64,000 bases of DNA from Hyphomicrobiales bacterium (GCA_930633495.1 CAKNFJ010000001.1:62001-126000); one strand, 5' to 3'. Positions 1 through 8,694 are shown, counted from the first letter of the stretch. The notes: a model not told the origin generated them from the sequence alone. A program made the numbers and translations.

Positions 1-719
1 ACGGCTACACCTTCTTTGTCGGGGCCGCGCATCATGCGATCGCGCCGGCGCTCTATCCGAAGCTCGACTACAATATCCAGACCGATTTCATTCCGATCGC
101 GGTCATCGCCCAGCCGCCACAGGTGATCGTGGTTCATCCGGGCAAGGTTCAGGCCAAGACCGTCGCCGAGCTGGTCGACTTCGCCAAGAAGAATCCGGAA
201 AAGCTGAATTACGCCTCCGCCGGCAACGGCACGACGCACCACCTCGCCGGTGAGCTGTTCCAGATTTCGACGGGAACGAAGCTGACCCATGTGCCATATC
301 GCGGTGCCGGCCCTGCCCTGCAGGATACCGTCGCCGGACAGGTCGATTTGCTGTTCGACGGGCTCGGCTCGTCGGCGGCGCAGATCCAGAGCGGCGCCCT
401 GCGGGCCCTGGCCGTCGCCGCGCCGACGCGCTCCGAGGCGGTGCCGGACGTGCCGACCGCCAAGGAAGCCGGCCTCGCCGGCTACGAGGTCTCGACCTGG
501 TACGCGCTCTGGGCGCCGAAGGGGACGCCGCCCGAGATCGTGACGCGGATGCAGGCCGAGGTCGACAAGGCCTTGAAGTCGCCGATGATCGATGCGGCCT
601 GGAAAAAGAACGGCTCGCCGATTCCGAGCCTTGCGAGCGATGCCTTCGGTCGCTTCGTCGCGGCGGAGGTCGAGCGCTGGGGCAAGGTCGTCAAGGAAGC
701 GCAGGTGAAGCTGGAGTGA
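1..719 (+). CDS. Tripartite tricarboxylate transporter substrate-binding protein (Bug family), 5'-truncated
   Basis: The reading frame is already open at base 3 and runs to a TGA ending at 719, so the N-terminus and export signal lie outside the window. The visible 238 codons have the Bug/TctC periplasmic receptor character: the segment ending in GAGPALQDTVAGQVDLLFDG and the later VPTAKEAGLAGYEVSTW stretch are typical of the family's ligand-binding lobes. Such proteins capture carboxylates or related small acids for TctAB-type carriers or act as orphan receptors. No TctA or TctB gene is visible downstream, so the ligand cannot be inferred. A six-base-pair hairpin follows the stop. Confidence 0.85.
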   Translation, partial: GYTFFVGAAHHAIAPALYPKLDYNIQTDFIPIAVIAQPPQVIVVHPGKVQAKTVAELVDFAKKNPEKLNYASAGNGTTHHLAGELFQISTGTKLTHVPYRGAGPALQDTVAGQVDLLFDGLGSSAAQIQSGALRALAVAAPTRSEAVPDVPTAKEAGLAGYEVSTWYALWAPKGTPPEIVTRMQAEVDKALKSPMIDAAWKKNGSPIPSLASDAFGRFVAAEVERWGKVVKEAQVKLE

Positions 720-731
720 GGGCGCGCGATC

Positions 732-752
732 GCGGGCCTGCTCGAAGCCCGC
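732..752. terminator. Possible bidirectional terminator hairpin
   Basis: GCGGGC (732-737) pairs with GCCCGC (747-752) across a 9-nt loop. It sits in the 36-bp gap between the convergent Bug-family receptor gene and recX. There is no T-tract on either side, so function as an intrinsic terminator is only a suggestion. Confidence 0.35.
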
Positions 753-755
753 CGT

Positions 756-1316
756 TCACGAACCGCTTTCCGCGTCGCCGTCGATGACGGCGCGTGCCGT
801 CGCATAGCCGAAGCCGAGTCGCGCCAGCGCGGCGAGATCCTTCTGGCGGGACGCTGCCCGGTCGTCCTGCCGGCGCCAGGGGCCCAGCCGGCGGCGCTTC
901 GCGGCGATGCGCGCCGCGGCAATCTCGTCATCGGCATGCGTGGCCGCGAAGCTGTCGGCGAGATCGCGCGCGACGCCTTTCGCGGCCAGCTTGGCCGCGA
1001 CAGCGCGGCTCGATTGCCCCTTGCGTCTCAGCGTTGCAGCTCTCGCCTCGGCGAAGCGGCGGTCGTCGATCAGGCCGGACGAGACGCAGCGGGCGATCAC
1101 CTCGTCGAGCGTCTCGGCGTGGAGAGCGGGATCGTCGCTGTGGTAGCGGCAGCTCACGGCGATCTTGCGCGCCAGCACCCGGCGTAGCTGCGCGGCGGGC
1201 GCAGAGTAGCGTTCGAGATAATGCAGGGCTGCCCGCTGCAGATAATTCGCGCTAATGCGCCGCGGCGCACGGGCAGGGCGAGCCCCCTGCCTCTTCGGGC
1301 GTTCGCAGTCCGGCAT
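756..1316 (-). CDS. recX: Regulatory protein RecX
   Basis: This 186-residue, Arg/Ala-rich helical protein has the RecX pattern of repeated three-helix modules. Recognisable parts are the YLERYSAPAAQLRRVLARK segment near the N-terminus, the GLIDDRRFAEARAATLRRKG segment in the middle and RLGPWRRQD in the last third. RecX binds RecA filaments and limits their extension, modulating recombination and SOS signalling. The gene starts 4 bp after the arfB stop on the same strand, so the two are probably co-transcribed; recA is not in view. The highly basic extreme N-terminus (about residues 1-20) may be an over-extension of the start. Confidence 0.85.
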   Translation of the reverse strand: MPDCERPKRQGARPARAPRRISANYLQRAALHYLERYSAPAAQLRRVLARKIAVSCRYHSDDPALHAETLDEVIARCVSSGLIDDRRFAEARAATLRRKGQSSRAVAAKLAAKGVARDLADSFAATHADDEIAAARIAAKRRRLGPWRRQDDRAASRQKDLAALARLGFGYATARAVIDGDAESGS

Positions 1317-1320
1317 GGCG

Positions 1321-1740
1321 CTAGTCGGCCGTCGGCTTCTGGCGGCCAGTCTTGACGCCGGAACGCCGCTCCTTCGAGGCGAGCCTGCGTTCCTTCGAGG
1401 CCTTGGTGGGCTTGGTCGCGCGGCGAACCGTGGGCTTGACCGCGGAGCCCCGGATCATCTCGAGCAGGCGCTCGACGGCTTCCTCGCGATTGCGCTTCTG
1501 GCTGCGATGCGTCTGCGCGACGATCACGATGATCCCGTCCTGGGTCAGCTTGCTGCCGGCGAGTTTCATCAGGCGGATGGCGACCTCGTTCGGCAGCGAG
1601 GGCGAGCGGCGCGCGTCGAAGCGGATCTGCACCGCGCTCGACACCTTGTTGACATGCTGGCCGCCCGGCCCCGAGGCACGCACGAAGCTTTCCTCGATCT
1701 CGCTCTCGTCGATCGCGATGGACGGGGTGACTTGAATCAT
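1321..1740 (-). CDS. arfB: Alternative ribosome-rescue factor ArfB (YaeJ-type peptidyl-tRNA hydrolase)
   Basis: The 139-residue protein carries the catalytic GGQ motif in RASGPGGQHVNKVSSAV near residues 24-40, as in class I release factors, but lacks codon-recognition domains. It ends in a long Lys/Arg-rich tail (KASKERRLASKERR region). In ArfB that tail enters the empty mRNA channel of stalled ribosomes so that GGQ can hydrolyse the peptidyl-tRNA. Length and architecture match the family closely. It is divergent from mazG, with the two start regions separated by about 37 bp, and leads the short arfB-recX transcription unit. Confidence 0.93.
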   Translation of the reverse strand: MIQVTPSIAIDESEIEESFVRASGPGGQHVNKVSSAVQIRFDARRSPSLPNEVAIRLMKLAGSKLTQDGIIVIVAQTHRSQKRNREEAVERLLEMIRGSAVKPTVRRATKPTKASKERRLASKERRSGVKTGRQKPTAD

Positions 1741-1777
1741 GGGAGGACGCTATCGCAATTCACGGAGAGATGCAGCG

Positions 1778-2614
1778 ATGAAGCCTTCCCGCGACATTGA
1801 ACGGCTCGTCGCGATCATGGCGGCGCTGCGCACGCCTGGAACGGGCTGCCCCTGGGATCTGGAGCAGGATTTCGCATCGGTCTCCCCCTATACGATCGAG
1901 GAAGCCTATGAAGTCGCCGATGCGATCGCGCGCGGCGACAAGCTGGACCTCAAGGACGAGCTCGGCGACCTGCTGCTGCAGGTCGTCTTCCATGCGCGAA
2001 TGGCTGAAGAGGAAGGCTCCTTCGCGTTCCCGGACGTCGTCGAAGCGATCACCAGCAAGCTGATACGGCGCCATCCGCATGTTTTCGGCGATGCGCGCGA
2101 TCTCTCGCCGGCCGAGGTCAAGGTGCTCTGGCACAGGATCAAGGCAGAGGAGAAGGCCGCGAAGGCCCACGCGCGCGAGGCCGCCGGCCTGCCGCCACAA
2201 CAGGAGGACAGGAGCGTTCTCGCCGGCGTTCCGCACACCCTGCCCGCCCTGACCCGCGCCTGGAAACTGCAGGCGCGCGCTTCGAGCGTCGGTTTCGACT
2301 GGAACGATGCCCGGCTCGTGCTCGACAAGATCCGCGAGGAAACGCAGGAGATCGACGAGGCGCTCGCGGAGGGACACAAGGAGCAGATTCGGGAGGAGAT
2401 CGGCGATCTGCTCTTCGTCATCGCCAATCTGGCCCGCCATGTCGACACCGATCCGGAAGCGTGCCTCACCGCCGCGAATGCGAAATTCGAGCGCCGATTC
2501 AAGGCGATCGAGGACGCGCTGGAGGCCGCGGGCCGGAGCGCGAAGGAGACCAGCCTCGACGAGATGGAAGCGCTCTGGCAGGCCGTGAAGAGGGCTGAGA
2601 AAACCAGCGGCTGA
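1778..2614 (+). CDS. mazG: Nucleoside triphosphate pyrophosphohydrolase MazG
   Basis: This is a 278-residue protein with two tandem MazG all-alpha NTP pyrophosphatase domains. The first has EEAYE at residues 41-45 and ELGD at 61-64, the acidic residues that bind Mg2+. The second repeats the pattern (EETQEIDEAL, then EEIGDLLF). MazG hydrolyses NTPs and dNTPs to the monophosphate and pyrophosphate, sanitising the pool and lowering ppGpp in some bacteria. An ATG 13 codons upstream is in frame, but 1778 is preferred: GGAGAGA lies 7 bases before it and the protein then begins like its relatives. It converges on hflX with a perfect 23-bp inverted repeat between them. Confidence 0.93.
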   Translation: MKPSRDIERLVAIMAALRTPGTGCPWDLEQDFASVSPYTIEEAYEVADAIARGDKLDLKDELGDLLLQVVFHARMAEEEGSFAFPDVVEAITSKLIRRHPHVFGDARDLSPAEVKVLWHRIKAEEKAAKAHAREAAGLPPQQEDRSVLAGVPHTLPALTRAWKLQARASSVGFDWNDARLVLDKIREETQEIDEALAEGHKEQIREEIGDLLFVIANLARHVDTDPEACLTAANAKFERRFKAIEDALEAAGRSAKETSLDEMEALWQAVKRAEKTSG

Positions 2615-2640
2615 CGGGCGCCAAGGCAAGCATCAAGATC

Positions 2641-2736
2641 GTCATGCTCGGGCTTGACCCGAGATTCTTTGGACGAGAAGGCGCCGTAGCCGCGCCTCTT
2701 CCGGCGAGAGATGCTCGGGTCAAGCCCGAGCATGAC
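2641..2736. repeat. Family B intergenic palindrome, copy 1
   Basis: Two perfectly complementary 23-bp arms at 2641-2663 and 2714-2736, each containing the core ATGCTCGGGCTTGACCCGAG or its complement, enclose a 50-bp centre. The element lies between the convergent genes mazG and hflX. Related copies are at 35937-36032 and 44691-44778. As RNA it would form a very stable stem on either strand, so it could serve as a two-way terminator. Small frames read from it (starting MLGLDP) are not believable genes. Confidence 0.9.
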
Positions 2737-2750
2737 GGTTTGTTTTCCAG

Positions 2751-4136
2751 CTACCCCTGCCGCGTGGCCTGCGGAAAGCGGGCGGTGAAGGCCCCTTCCC
2801 GCTCCGGCGGCAGCCGCACCACGAGTTTCAGCTCGCCATCCTCGGCATCTTCGCGCTCCAGGATTTCGCCATTGGCGTGGAGCCAGGCCAGAGATTTGCC
2901 GTCGCCCGGGGGCAATTCCAGCCGGTAGACGGGCCGGCTTTGGGCGATCCTGGTCTCGATCGCCTGGGTCAGGCGGTCGATCCCCTCGCCGGTCAGTGCG
3001 GAGACGAGGACCGGCCGGGATTCGGCCGGGCGCAACGAGGCGACACCGAGCTGGCGCTCACGCTCGGCCAGATCGAGAAGGTCGGCCTTGTTCCAGACTT
3101 CGATGACGCGCGCGCCGTCATCCGGGTTGATCCCGAGATCGCGCAGGATCGCCTGCACGTCGGCGGCCTGGGCCTGCGTGTCCTCATGCGAGACGTCCCG
3201 CACATGGAGCAGCACATCGGCCTCGATCGCGTCTTCGAGCGTGGCGCGGAAGGCCGCGACGAGCTGCGTCGGCAGGTCCGAAATGAAGCCCACGGTGTCG
3301 GAAAGCATGATTCGCGCGCCGTGCGGCAGCTTGATCGCGCGTGCCGTGGGGTCGAGCGTGGCGAAGAGCATGTCCTGCGCCAGCACATCGGCAGAGGTCA
3401 GCCGGTTGAACAGCGTCGATTTTCCCGCATTGGTGTAACCGACGAGCGCAACGATCGGATAAGGCACGCGTTTCCGGCTGGCGCGATGCAGCGAGCGCGT
3501 GCGCTTCACGCTCTCCAGATCGCGCTCGATCTTGGTCATCCGCTCCTGGATGATGCGCCGGTCAGCCTCGATCTGGGTTTCGCCGGGGCCGCCGAGGAAG
3601 CCGAAGCCGCCGCGCTGGCGTTCGAGGTGGGTCCAGGACCGCACCAGCCGGCTCTTCTGATAGTTCAGATGCGCGAGCTCGACCTGCAGCGCGCCTTCCT
3701 TGGTGCGGGCACGCCGGCCGAAAATCTCCAGGATCAGGCCGGTGCGGTCGATGACCTTGCAGCCGAAAGCCTTTTCGAGATTGCGCTGCTGGACCGGCGA
3801 CAGAGCGCAATCCATCACGACGAGGCCGATCTCCTCGATCTTGATGCGCTCCGCCAGCTCCTCGACCTTGCCCTTGCCGAGATAGGTCGCCGGGCGCAGC
3901 GCCGTCAGCAGCACCTGGACGGGCTCGACGACCGTCAGGTCGATCGCCGCCGCGAGCCCAACCGCTTCGTCGAGCCGCGCCGCGAAGGAACGTTGATTGG
4001 CGTCGATAGCGACGCCACGCTTTTGCAGATAAGGCCCCACGACGAAGGCGCGCGTATTCGCCGCGATGTCGCGTTCGATCTCGTCGAGCGGCTTGGGGGC
4101 CGCCCGCTTCTCGTCGTCCTTGTGGCTTGCCGCCAA
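2751..4136 (-). CDS. hflX: GTPase HflX
   Basis: About 461 residues comprise an N-terminal HflX domain, a basic coiled-coil linker ([18 protein letters not shown]) and a TRAFAC GTPase domain with P-loop GYTNAGKS, G3 [10 protein letters not shown] and G4 NKAD. HflX is a ribosome-associated GTPase that splits stalled or heat-damaged 70S particles. The frame is open upstream into hfq, but no ATG occurs there that would fit. The first plausible start is a TTG at 4136, one base past the hfq stop, giving translational coupling. This start is uncertain. hfq-hflX adjacency is widely conserved in proteobacteria. It converges on mazG. Confidence 0.93.
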   Translation of the reverse strand: MAASHKDDEKRAAPKPLDEIERDIAANTRAFVVGPYLQKRGVAIDANQRSFAARLDEAVGLAAAIDLTVVEPVQVLLTALRPATYLGKGKVEELAERIKIEEIGLVVMDCALSPVQQRNLEKAFGCKVIDRTGLILEIFGRRARTKEGALQVELAHLNYQKSRLVRSWTHLERQRGGFGFLGGPGETQIEADRRIIQERMTKIERDLESVKRTRSLHRASRKRVPYPIVALVGYTNAGKSTLFNRLTSADVLAQDMLFATLDPTARAIKLPHGARIMLSDTVGFISDLPTQLVAAFRATLEDAIEADVLLHVRDVSHEDTQAQAADVQAILRDLGINPDDGARVIEVWNKADLLDLAERERQLGVASLRPAESRPVLVSALTGEGIDRLTQAIETRIAQSRPVYRLELPPGDGKSLAWLHANGEILEREDAEDGELKLVVRLPPEREGAFTARFPQATRQG

Positions 4137-4137
4137 C

Positions 4138-4386
4138 TCAGTTCTTGTCCGTATCCTCGGGCTCGAACAGCTGCACCGGATGGCCGGGCATGATGGTCGA
4201 GATCGCATGCTTGTAGACGAGCTGCGAATGCCCGTCGCGGCGCAGCAGCACGCAGAAATTGTCGAACCAGGTGACGACGCCCTGCAGCTTCACGCCATTG
4301 ACCAGGAAAATCGTCAGCGGAATCTTTTGCTTGCGTACATGGTTGAGGAAAGTGTCCTGAAGGTTCTGAGCCCGCTCCGCGGCCAT
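4138..4386 (-). CDS. hfq: RNA chaperone Hfq
   Basis: The 82-residue protein contains both Sm motifs: Sm1 spans the [20 protein letters not shown] to [17 protein letters not shown] region, and Sm2 is the [12 protein letters not shown] segment. It forms hexameric rings that anneal small RNAs to mRNAs. AGGGA lies 7 bases before the ATG. The C-terminal tail is short and acidic (EPEDTDKN), as is usual in alphaproteobacteria. hfq lies downstream of ntrX and directly precedes hflX. In this order Hfq is tied to nitrogen regulation through the neighbouring ntr genes, though the 257-bp gap suggests its own promoter. Confidence 0.97.
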   Translation of the reverse strand: MAAERAQNLQDTFLNHVRKQKIPLTIFLVNGVKLQGVVTWFDNFCVLLRRDGHSQLVYKHAISTIMPGHPVQLFEPEDTDKN

Positions 4387-4593
4387 GGGTAGTCCCTGTT
4401 GTTGGGATCGTCGATCGGTTTACGCCCGCGATCCAGTTCGTTCCATTCATGCCGGCGGCGCATTCCACCAGCCTCGGAACACCGATGCTCCATTAGATCG
4501 TCGAGTTCATCGCCAGCGCAAGTGCAGCAATGCCGCGTTTTTTCGCAGGCACGCCTGCGCCCTGCGCAAACGCACCCTACGAAAGGCTAGGGT

Positions 4594-4607
4594 CCCGGAA
4601 TGACAAG
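4594..4607. repeat. Short remnant of a family A palindrome
   Basis: The string TCCCGGAATGACAA in the hfq-ntrX gap matches the terminal arm of the family A elements found at 8562, 16582, 39630, 42364 and 52173. The partner arm is missing. A 6-bp inverted repeat ACCCTA/TAGGGT (4575-4580 and 4589-4594) abuts it. Confidence 0.5.
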
Positions 4608-4643
4608 GCTGTCTCGCAGCTGGAAACGGCCCACAGATCCACC

Positions 4644-6014
4644 CTAGCCGACGCCGAGCGACTTGAGCTTCCGATGCAGCGCCGATCGCTCCATGCCGAT
4701 GAACTCCGCGGTGCGCGAAATGTTGCCGGAGAAGCGCGCGATCTGCGCGATCAGGTACTCGCGCTCGAAGATCTCGCGCGCGTCGCGCAGCGGCAGGCTC
4801 ATCAGCCGCTCACCGCCGGAACCCGACGGCGTCGTCGGCACCATCGCGCCGACCTCGGCCGGCAGCATCTCGACCGTCACCTCGGCGGTGGGATCCCCCT
4901 TGGTGAGGATCATCAGCCGCTCGACATTGTTGCGCAGCTCGCGGACGTTGCCCGGCCATTCGTGCGATTGCAGGACGGCCATGGCGTCGGAGCCGATCCG
5001 GCGCTTGGGCAAGCCGGACGCGACCGAGATCTGGTCCATAAAGAACTCGATCAGTTCCGGCACGTCCTCGCGGCGTTCCGAAAGCGCCGGCACGCGGATC
5101 GGCACGACGCTGAGGCGGTGATAGAGATCCTCGCGGAAATGCCCGTCCGCGATCAGCTGCGCGAGGTCGCGGCTCGACGACGAGATGATGCGGACGTCGA
5201 CATGGACCCGTGTGGCGCCGCCGACGCGCTGGAAATTCTGATCGACCAGCACGCGCAGGATTCGATTCTGCGTCTCGCGCGGCATGTCGCCGATCTCGTC
5301 GATGTAGAGCGAGCCGCCATGGGCCTCCTCGAGCGCGCCGATGCGGCGGGAGCGCCCGTCGCCGCCCTCGACGCCGAAGAGCTCCTCCTCCATCGTCTCG
5401 GGCGTGATCGTCGCGGCGTTGATGACGACGAAGGGGCCGTGCGAGCGGGTCGACGCCTCATGCAGGGTGCGCGCGGCCAGTTCCTTGCCGCAGCCGGGTT
5501 CGCCGGTGATGAGGACACGGGCATTGGTCGGCGCGACGCGCTCAACGGTCTGGCGAAGCTGGTTCACCACCGTCGTGCGGCCGACGATGCGATTGGCCTG
5601 GACGGAGCGGGTCTTGAGCTCCCGCACCTCCCGGCGCAGCCGCGAGGCTTCCAGCGCACGCTCGGCGACGAGGACGAGCCTGTCGGCCTTGAAGGGCTTC
5701 TCGATGAAGTCGTAGGCGCCGCTCTTGATGGCGGAAACCGCCGTCTCGATGTTGCCGTGGCCGGAGATCATCACCACGGCAAGATCCGGGTGGCTTTCCT
5801 TGATCAGCTCCAGGACCTGCAGGCCGTCGAGGCGGCTGCCCTGCAGCCAGATATCGAGAAAGACGAGGTTCGGCCGCCTTGCGGCGATCGCGGCCAGTGC
5901 CTCGTCAGCGGAGCCTGCCTTGCGTGTCCGGTAGCCTTCGTCTTCGAGAAGGCCGGCGACCAGATCGCGGATATCGACTTCGTCGTCCACCACCAGGATG
6001 TCAGCGCTCATCAA
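4644..6014 (-). CDS. ntrX: Nitrogen assimilation response regulator NtrX
   Basis: The 456-residue protein has three domains: a receiver with phosphoacceptor Asp54 (FLDIWLQG), an AAA+ domain, and a Fis-type HTH at the C-terminus (SRTAEFIGMERSALHRKLKSLG). The AAA+ domain has P-loop GEPGCGKE and Walker B YIDEIGD. The stretch after ELFG reads VEGGDGRSRRIGALEEAHGG, so the GAFTGA loop that contacts sigma-54 is absent, unlike NtrC in this same window. NtrX is phosphorylated by NtrY and controls nitrogen metabolism, redox and envelope genes in alphaproteobacteria. Its start overlaps the ntrY stop (ATGA), showing coupling. Confidence 0.94.
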   Translation of the reverse strand: MMSADILVVDDEVDIRDLVAGLLEDEGYRTRKAGSADEALAAIAARRPNLVFLDIWLQGSRLDGLQVLELIKESHPDLAVVMISGHGNIETAVSAIKSGAYDFIEKPFKADRLVLVAERALEASRLRREVRELKTRSVQANRIVGRTTVVNQLRQTVERVAPTNARVLITGEPGCGKELAARTLHEASTRSHGPFVVINAATITPETMEEELFGVEGGDGRSRRIGALEEAHGGSLYIDEIGDMPRETQNRILRVLVDQNFQRVGGATRVHVDVRIISSSSRDLAQLIADGHFREDLYHRLSVVPIRVPALSERREDVPELIEFFMDQISVASGLPKRRIGSDAMAVLQSHEWPGNVRELRNNVERLMILTKGDPTAEVTVEMLPAEVGAMVPTTPSGSGGERLMSLPLRDAREIFEREYLIAQIARFSGNISRTAEFIGMERSALHRKLKSLGVG

Positions 6015-8266
6015 CCTATCCCATTCTGCGAATCGTGAGTGACCGGACCTGAGCCCGGCCGGGCGGCGTCATCGCCGCCTTCGGCCTCGGAAGGGCCGGT
6101 TTCGGGGAACCAGAGGCGAATGCGGGCGCCCCTCGCCCCGCTGGAGGCATCCGGACGGTCGAGCAGCTCGATGCCGCCGCCATGGTCCTCCAGAATCTTG
6201 CCGACGATGGCGAGGCCGAGCCCGGTCCCGCCCTCGCGCGTCGTCATATAGGGCTCCAGCAGCTTCTGCCGCTGATCGGCGGGGAGCCCCTTGCCGTTGT
6301 CGATGACCTCGATGACGATCCGTCCGTCGTCCCAGCGTTCGAGGCGGACATCGATGCGCCCCTGGCCGCGTTCCTCGGCCGGAACGGCCTCGATCGCTTC
6401 CGTGGCGTTCTTGATGACGTTGGTCAGGGCCTGGGAGAGCAGGCGGCGGTCGAAGCGTGCCGGGACCGCATCCGCCGGCAGGCTTTCCTCGATCGTCGTC
6501 TCCGGATTGCCGACCCGCCAGAGGAAGACGATCTGGCGGACCGTCTCGACGATATCCTCGCGCGCCAGCGAGGGTTTCGGCATGCGCGCGAAGGAGGAGA
6601 ACTCGTCGACCATGCGCCGAATGTCCTCGACCTGCCGCACGATCGTGTCGGTGCATTGGTCGAAGACGTCCTTGCCTTCGGTGATGACGCGGCCGAAGCG
6701 GCGCTTGATGCGCTCGGCGGAAAGCTGGATCGGCGTCAGCGGATTCTTGATCTCATGCGCGATGCGCCGGGCCACGTCCGCCCAGGCGGCCGTGCGCTGG
6801 GCGGAGACGAGGTCGGTGATGTCGTCGAGGGTGACGACGAGGCCGGCGCTGACGCCCTCGCCCTCGCGCACGGCGCGGATATTGACCATGCGGTCCTGGC
6901 CGGCGCGCGACAGCGTCGCCTGCCCCGAAATCTGCCTCTGGCGGCCTTGCAGCGCCTCGGCGACGAGTGCCGCGACCTCGGGCGCGATTTCGGCGATGGG
7001 TTTGCCGGGCAGGCGACCGCCAGTACCGAGCAGCGCCTCCGCCGAGCGGTTGATCGTCGTGATATGGCCGTCGCCGTCGAGGCTGAGCACGCCGGAGGAG
7101 ACGCCGGAGAGCACGGTCTCGGTGAAACGGCGGCGGCGGTCGATGACTTCGCTCGCCGTCACCAGGCTGTCGCGCTGCCGGCGCAGCTCCGCCGTCATCT
7201 TGTTGAAGGTCTCGCCGAGATGGGCGAGATCGCCCTCCGAGCGCCGTATCGGGACCTGGACGTAGAAATTGCCGCTGGAAACCTGATCCGTCGCGTGGAT
7301 CATCCGCCGGATCGGGGCGACCAGGCCGTTGGCGAAGCTCAAGCCGAGCCAGATCGCCGAGAGCAGCAGGATCAGCGCGATTAGGCCGTACATCGAGGCG
7401 AAAGCGATCTGGACGCCCTTGCGGCGGGCGTCGATGGACAGGTACTCGACGGCGGCTCCGCGCGCGACGGCCGGGAATTCCACGGCCAGCGGATCGACCT
7501 CGCGGGCGATGTGGAGGAAGCTGTTGTCATAGGCCGGCAGCTTCATCACCGCGCCGAAGATCCGGCCGGTGCGCGGAATGACGCAGATTGGCTCGGGCGC
7601 CGACTGGGCGTCCTCAAAGGCGGCCTGGTCGGGCTTCGGTGCGTCGCGCAGCACGTCGATATTGGCGCGCACGATGACCTTGTCGGGCGGCTGCATGATC
7701 GCGGCGACGGGAACGCCCAGCGCTGTGGCGCGCGAGGTCAGGAAGTTCTCGAACCATTTGCGGTCGGCGTCATAGGCGGGCTTGGCACGCGTCAGGTCGT
7801 CGGCCAGCACGCGGATCTCGCGCCCCAGCGAGCGGCATTGGCTGGCGGCATAGGCGTCCGCGACCTCGACCGATTTGAAGATCGCATCCCTCATCCGGTC
7901 CGAAAACCAGGGCTCCAATCCGCGTTCGATGGTGAAGGTCGCGATGATGGCGACGAGAACGGCCGGAAGCGCGGCGATGATGCTGAACAGGCCGACGATC
8001 CGCACATGCAGCCCGGCGGCGGCGGCGCCGGCCTTCCGCGCCCGAATCAGGACGGCCGCCTCGATCGCGACGATGACGACCAGCGCCAGAATCAGCAGCG
8101 CATTGAGAACGAAGACCCCGACCACGACCTCGTGAACCGGCGCGATCGGCGTGGCACCGGACAGGACGAGGAAGGTCAGCAGCGCCGAGACCAAGGCCAG
8201 AACGACGACCGTCGCTCCGATCCAGCCCGATACGCGGCGGGATTTCTCCTCGCCGCGCGGCACCAT
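6011..8266 (-). CDS. ntrY: Sensor histidine kinase NtrY
   Basis: About 751 residues. The order is several hydrophobic membrane segments in the first third enclosing an extracytoplasmic region, another membrane segment, a HAMP linker (NGLVAPIRRMIHATDQVSSG), a PAS domain, HisKA with the phospho-His in [20 protein letters not shown], and HATPase_c with EVIDNGKGLP and GGTGLGLAIV. NtrY senses an incompletely known signal and phosphorylates NtrX. A TTG at 8305 is in frame but has no properly spaced ribosome site. The ATG at 8266 is preceded by GAGGG four bases upstream and is preferred. It is co-transcribed with ntrX. Confidence 0.93.
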   Translation of the reverse strand: MVPRGEEKSRRVSGWIGATVVVLALVSALLTFLVLSGATPIAPVHEVVVGVFVLNALLILALVVIVAIEAAVLIRARKAGAAAAGLHVRIVGLFSIIAALPAVLVAIIATFTIERGLEPWFSDRMRDAIFKSVEVADAYAASQCRSLGREIRVLADDLTRAKPAYDADRKWFENFLTSRATALGVPVAAIMQPPDKVIVRANIDVLRDAPKPDQAAFEDAQSAPEPICVIPRTGRIFGAVMKLPAYDNSFLHIAREVDPLAVEFPAVARGAAVEYLSIDARRKGVQIAFASMYGLIALILLLSAIWLGLSFANGLVAPIRRMIHATDQVSSGNFYVQVPIRRSEGDLAHLGETFNKMTAELRRQRDSLVTASEVIDRRRRFTETVLSGVSSGVLSLDGDGHITTINRSAEALLGTGGRLPGKPIAEIAPEVAALVAEALQGRQRQISGQATLSRAGQDRMVNIRAVREGEGVSAGLVVTLDDITDLVSAQRTAAWADVARRIAHEIKNPLTPIQLSAERIKRRFGRVITEGKDVFDQCTDTIVRQVEDIRRMVDEFSSFARMPKPSLAREDIVETVRQIVFLWRVGNPETTIEESLPADAVPARFDRRLLSQALTNVIKNATEAIEAVPAEERGQGRIDVRLERWDDGRIVIEVIDNGKGLPADQRQKLLEPYMTTREGGTGLGLAIVGKILEDHGGGIELLDRPDASSGARGARIRLWFPETGPSEAEGGDDAARPGSGPVTHDSQNGIG

Positions 8267-8373
8267 CCTGCCCTCACTTAGGGAAGCGGACACGTTTTCT
8301 GACAACTCCGATGCGGCGTGGCAGAGCCATCGCCCGGCTCCTGCGCGTCACTGATGCGCCGCCGCAACGGTGT

Positions 8374-8388
8374 TGTCAAAATATGACA
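8374..8388 (-). promoter_or_regulatory. Small inverted repeat upstream of ntrY
   Basis: TGTCA-N5-TGACA at 8374-8388 forms a 15-bp dyad about 110 bp before the ntrY start. On the minus strand it overlaps TTGACA (8379 to 8374), a possible -35 hexamer, but no convincing -10 follows at 17 bp. An operator or promoter role is a guess. Confidence 0.3.
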
Positions 8389-8400
8389 TTGGAAAGGCAA

Positions 8401-8423
8401 GGCCGGCGTTTGGAGCGCCGGCC
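8401..8423. terminator. GC-rich hairpin between ntrC and ntrY
   Basis: GGCCGGCG (8401-8408) pairs with CGCCGGCC (8416-8423) around a 7-nt loop. It lies in the 468-bp gap between the ntrC stop and the ntrY start and may end ntrBC transcripts, although there is no T-tract. Confidence 0.4.
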
Positions 8424-8479
8424 CGGAACGTGGAATGCGGCTTTCGGAAAAGCCGATGCAAAATCAAGCTGCTAGAGCG
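8418..8479. repeat. Family C dispersed repeat, copy in ntrC-ntrY gap
   Basis: About 62 bases, including the core TCGGAAAAGCCGATGC, align well with 55654-55716 between DUF350 and the IS481 remnant. Related degenerate AGAGCATTT-type sequences are at 24717-24841 and 48290-48375. The pattern (AGAGC end, CGGAAAAGCCGATGC core) belongs to a repeat class I recognise as common in Hyphomicrobiales genomes. Confidence 0.7.
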
Positions 8480-8561
8480 CGGTTTCGACCACGAAGTTCA
8501 GCGCGGCACTCCAAGAGCTGTGGACGATTGCCGGGTCGTTCGTTTCAGGTCGGAATCACCC

Positions 8562-8694
8562 TTGTCGTTCCGGGGCTTCGCGCAGCGAAGAACCCGGAAC
8601 CCACGACCGGGTGAGACATTCGATACCCTGCGACGAGCGGTTTACCCAGTCGTGGGTTCCGGGTTCACGCCTGCGGCGCGCCCCGGAATGACAA
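8562..8694. repeat. Family A intergenic palindrome, copy 1
   Basis: A 133-bp element with outer arms TTGTCGTTCCGGGG and CCCCGGAATGACAA, and inner arms around CCCGGAACCCACGA and CGTGGGTTCCGGGTT. Its left inner hairpin is CTTCGC-GCA-GCGAAG and its right side carries the GCCTGCGGCGCGCC form, the opposite orientation to the copies at 39630 and 42364. Together with the hairpin, dyad and family C copy upstream, it fills the 468-bp gap between ntrC and ntrY; no gene is seen there. Confidence 0.88.

Noticed and set aside
2641..2900. Small protein frames beginning MLGLDP inside family B repeats
   Set aside because: They are translations of palindromic repeats that recur at other loci, with no ribosome site; spurious proteins of this type are a known annotation artefact.
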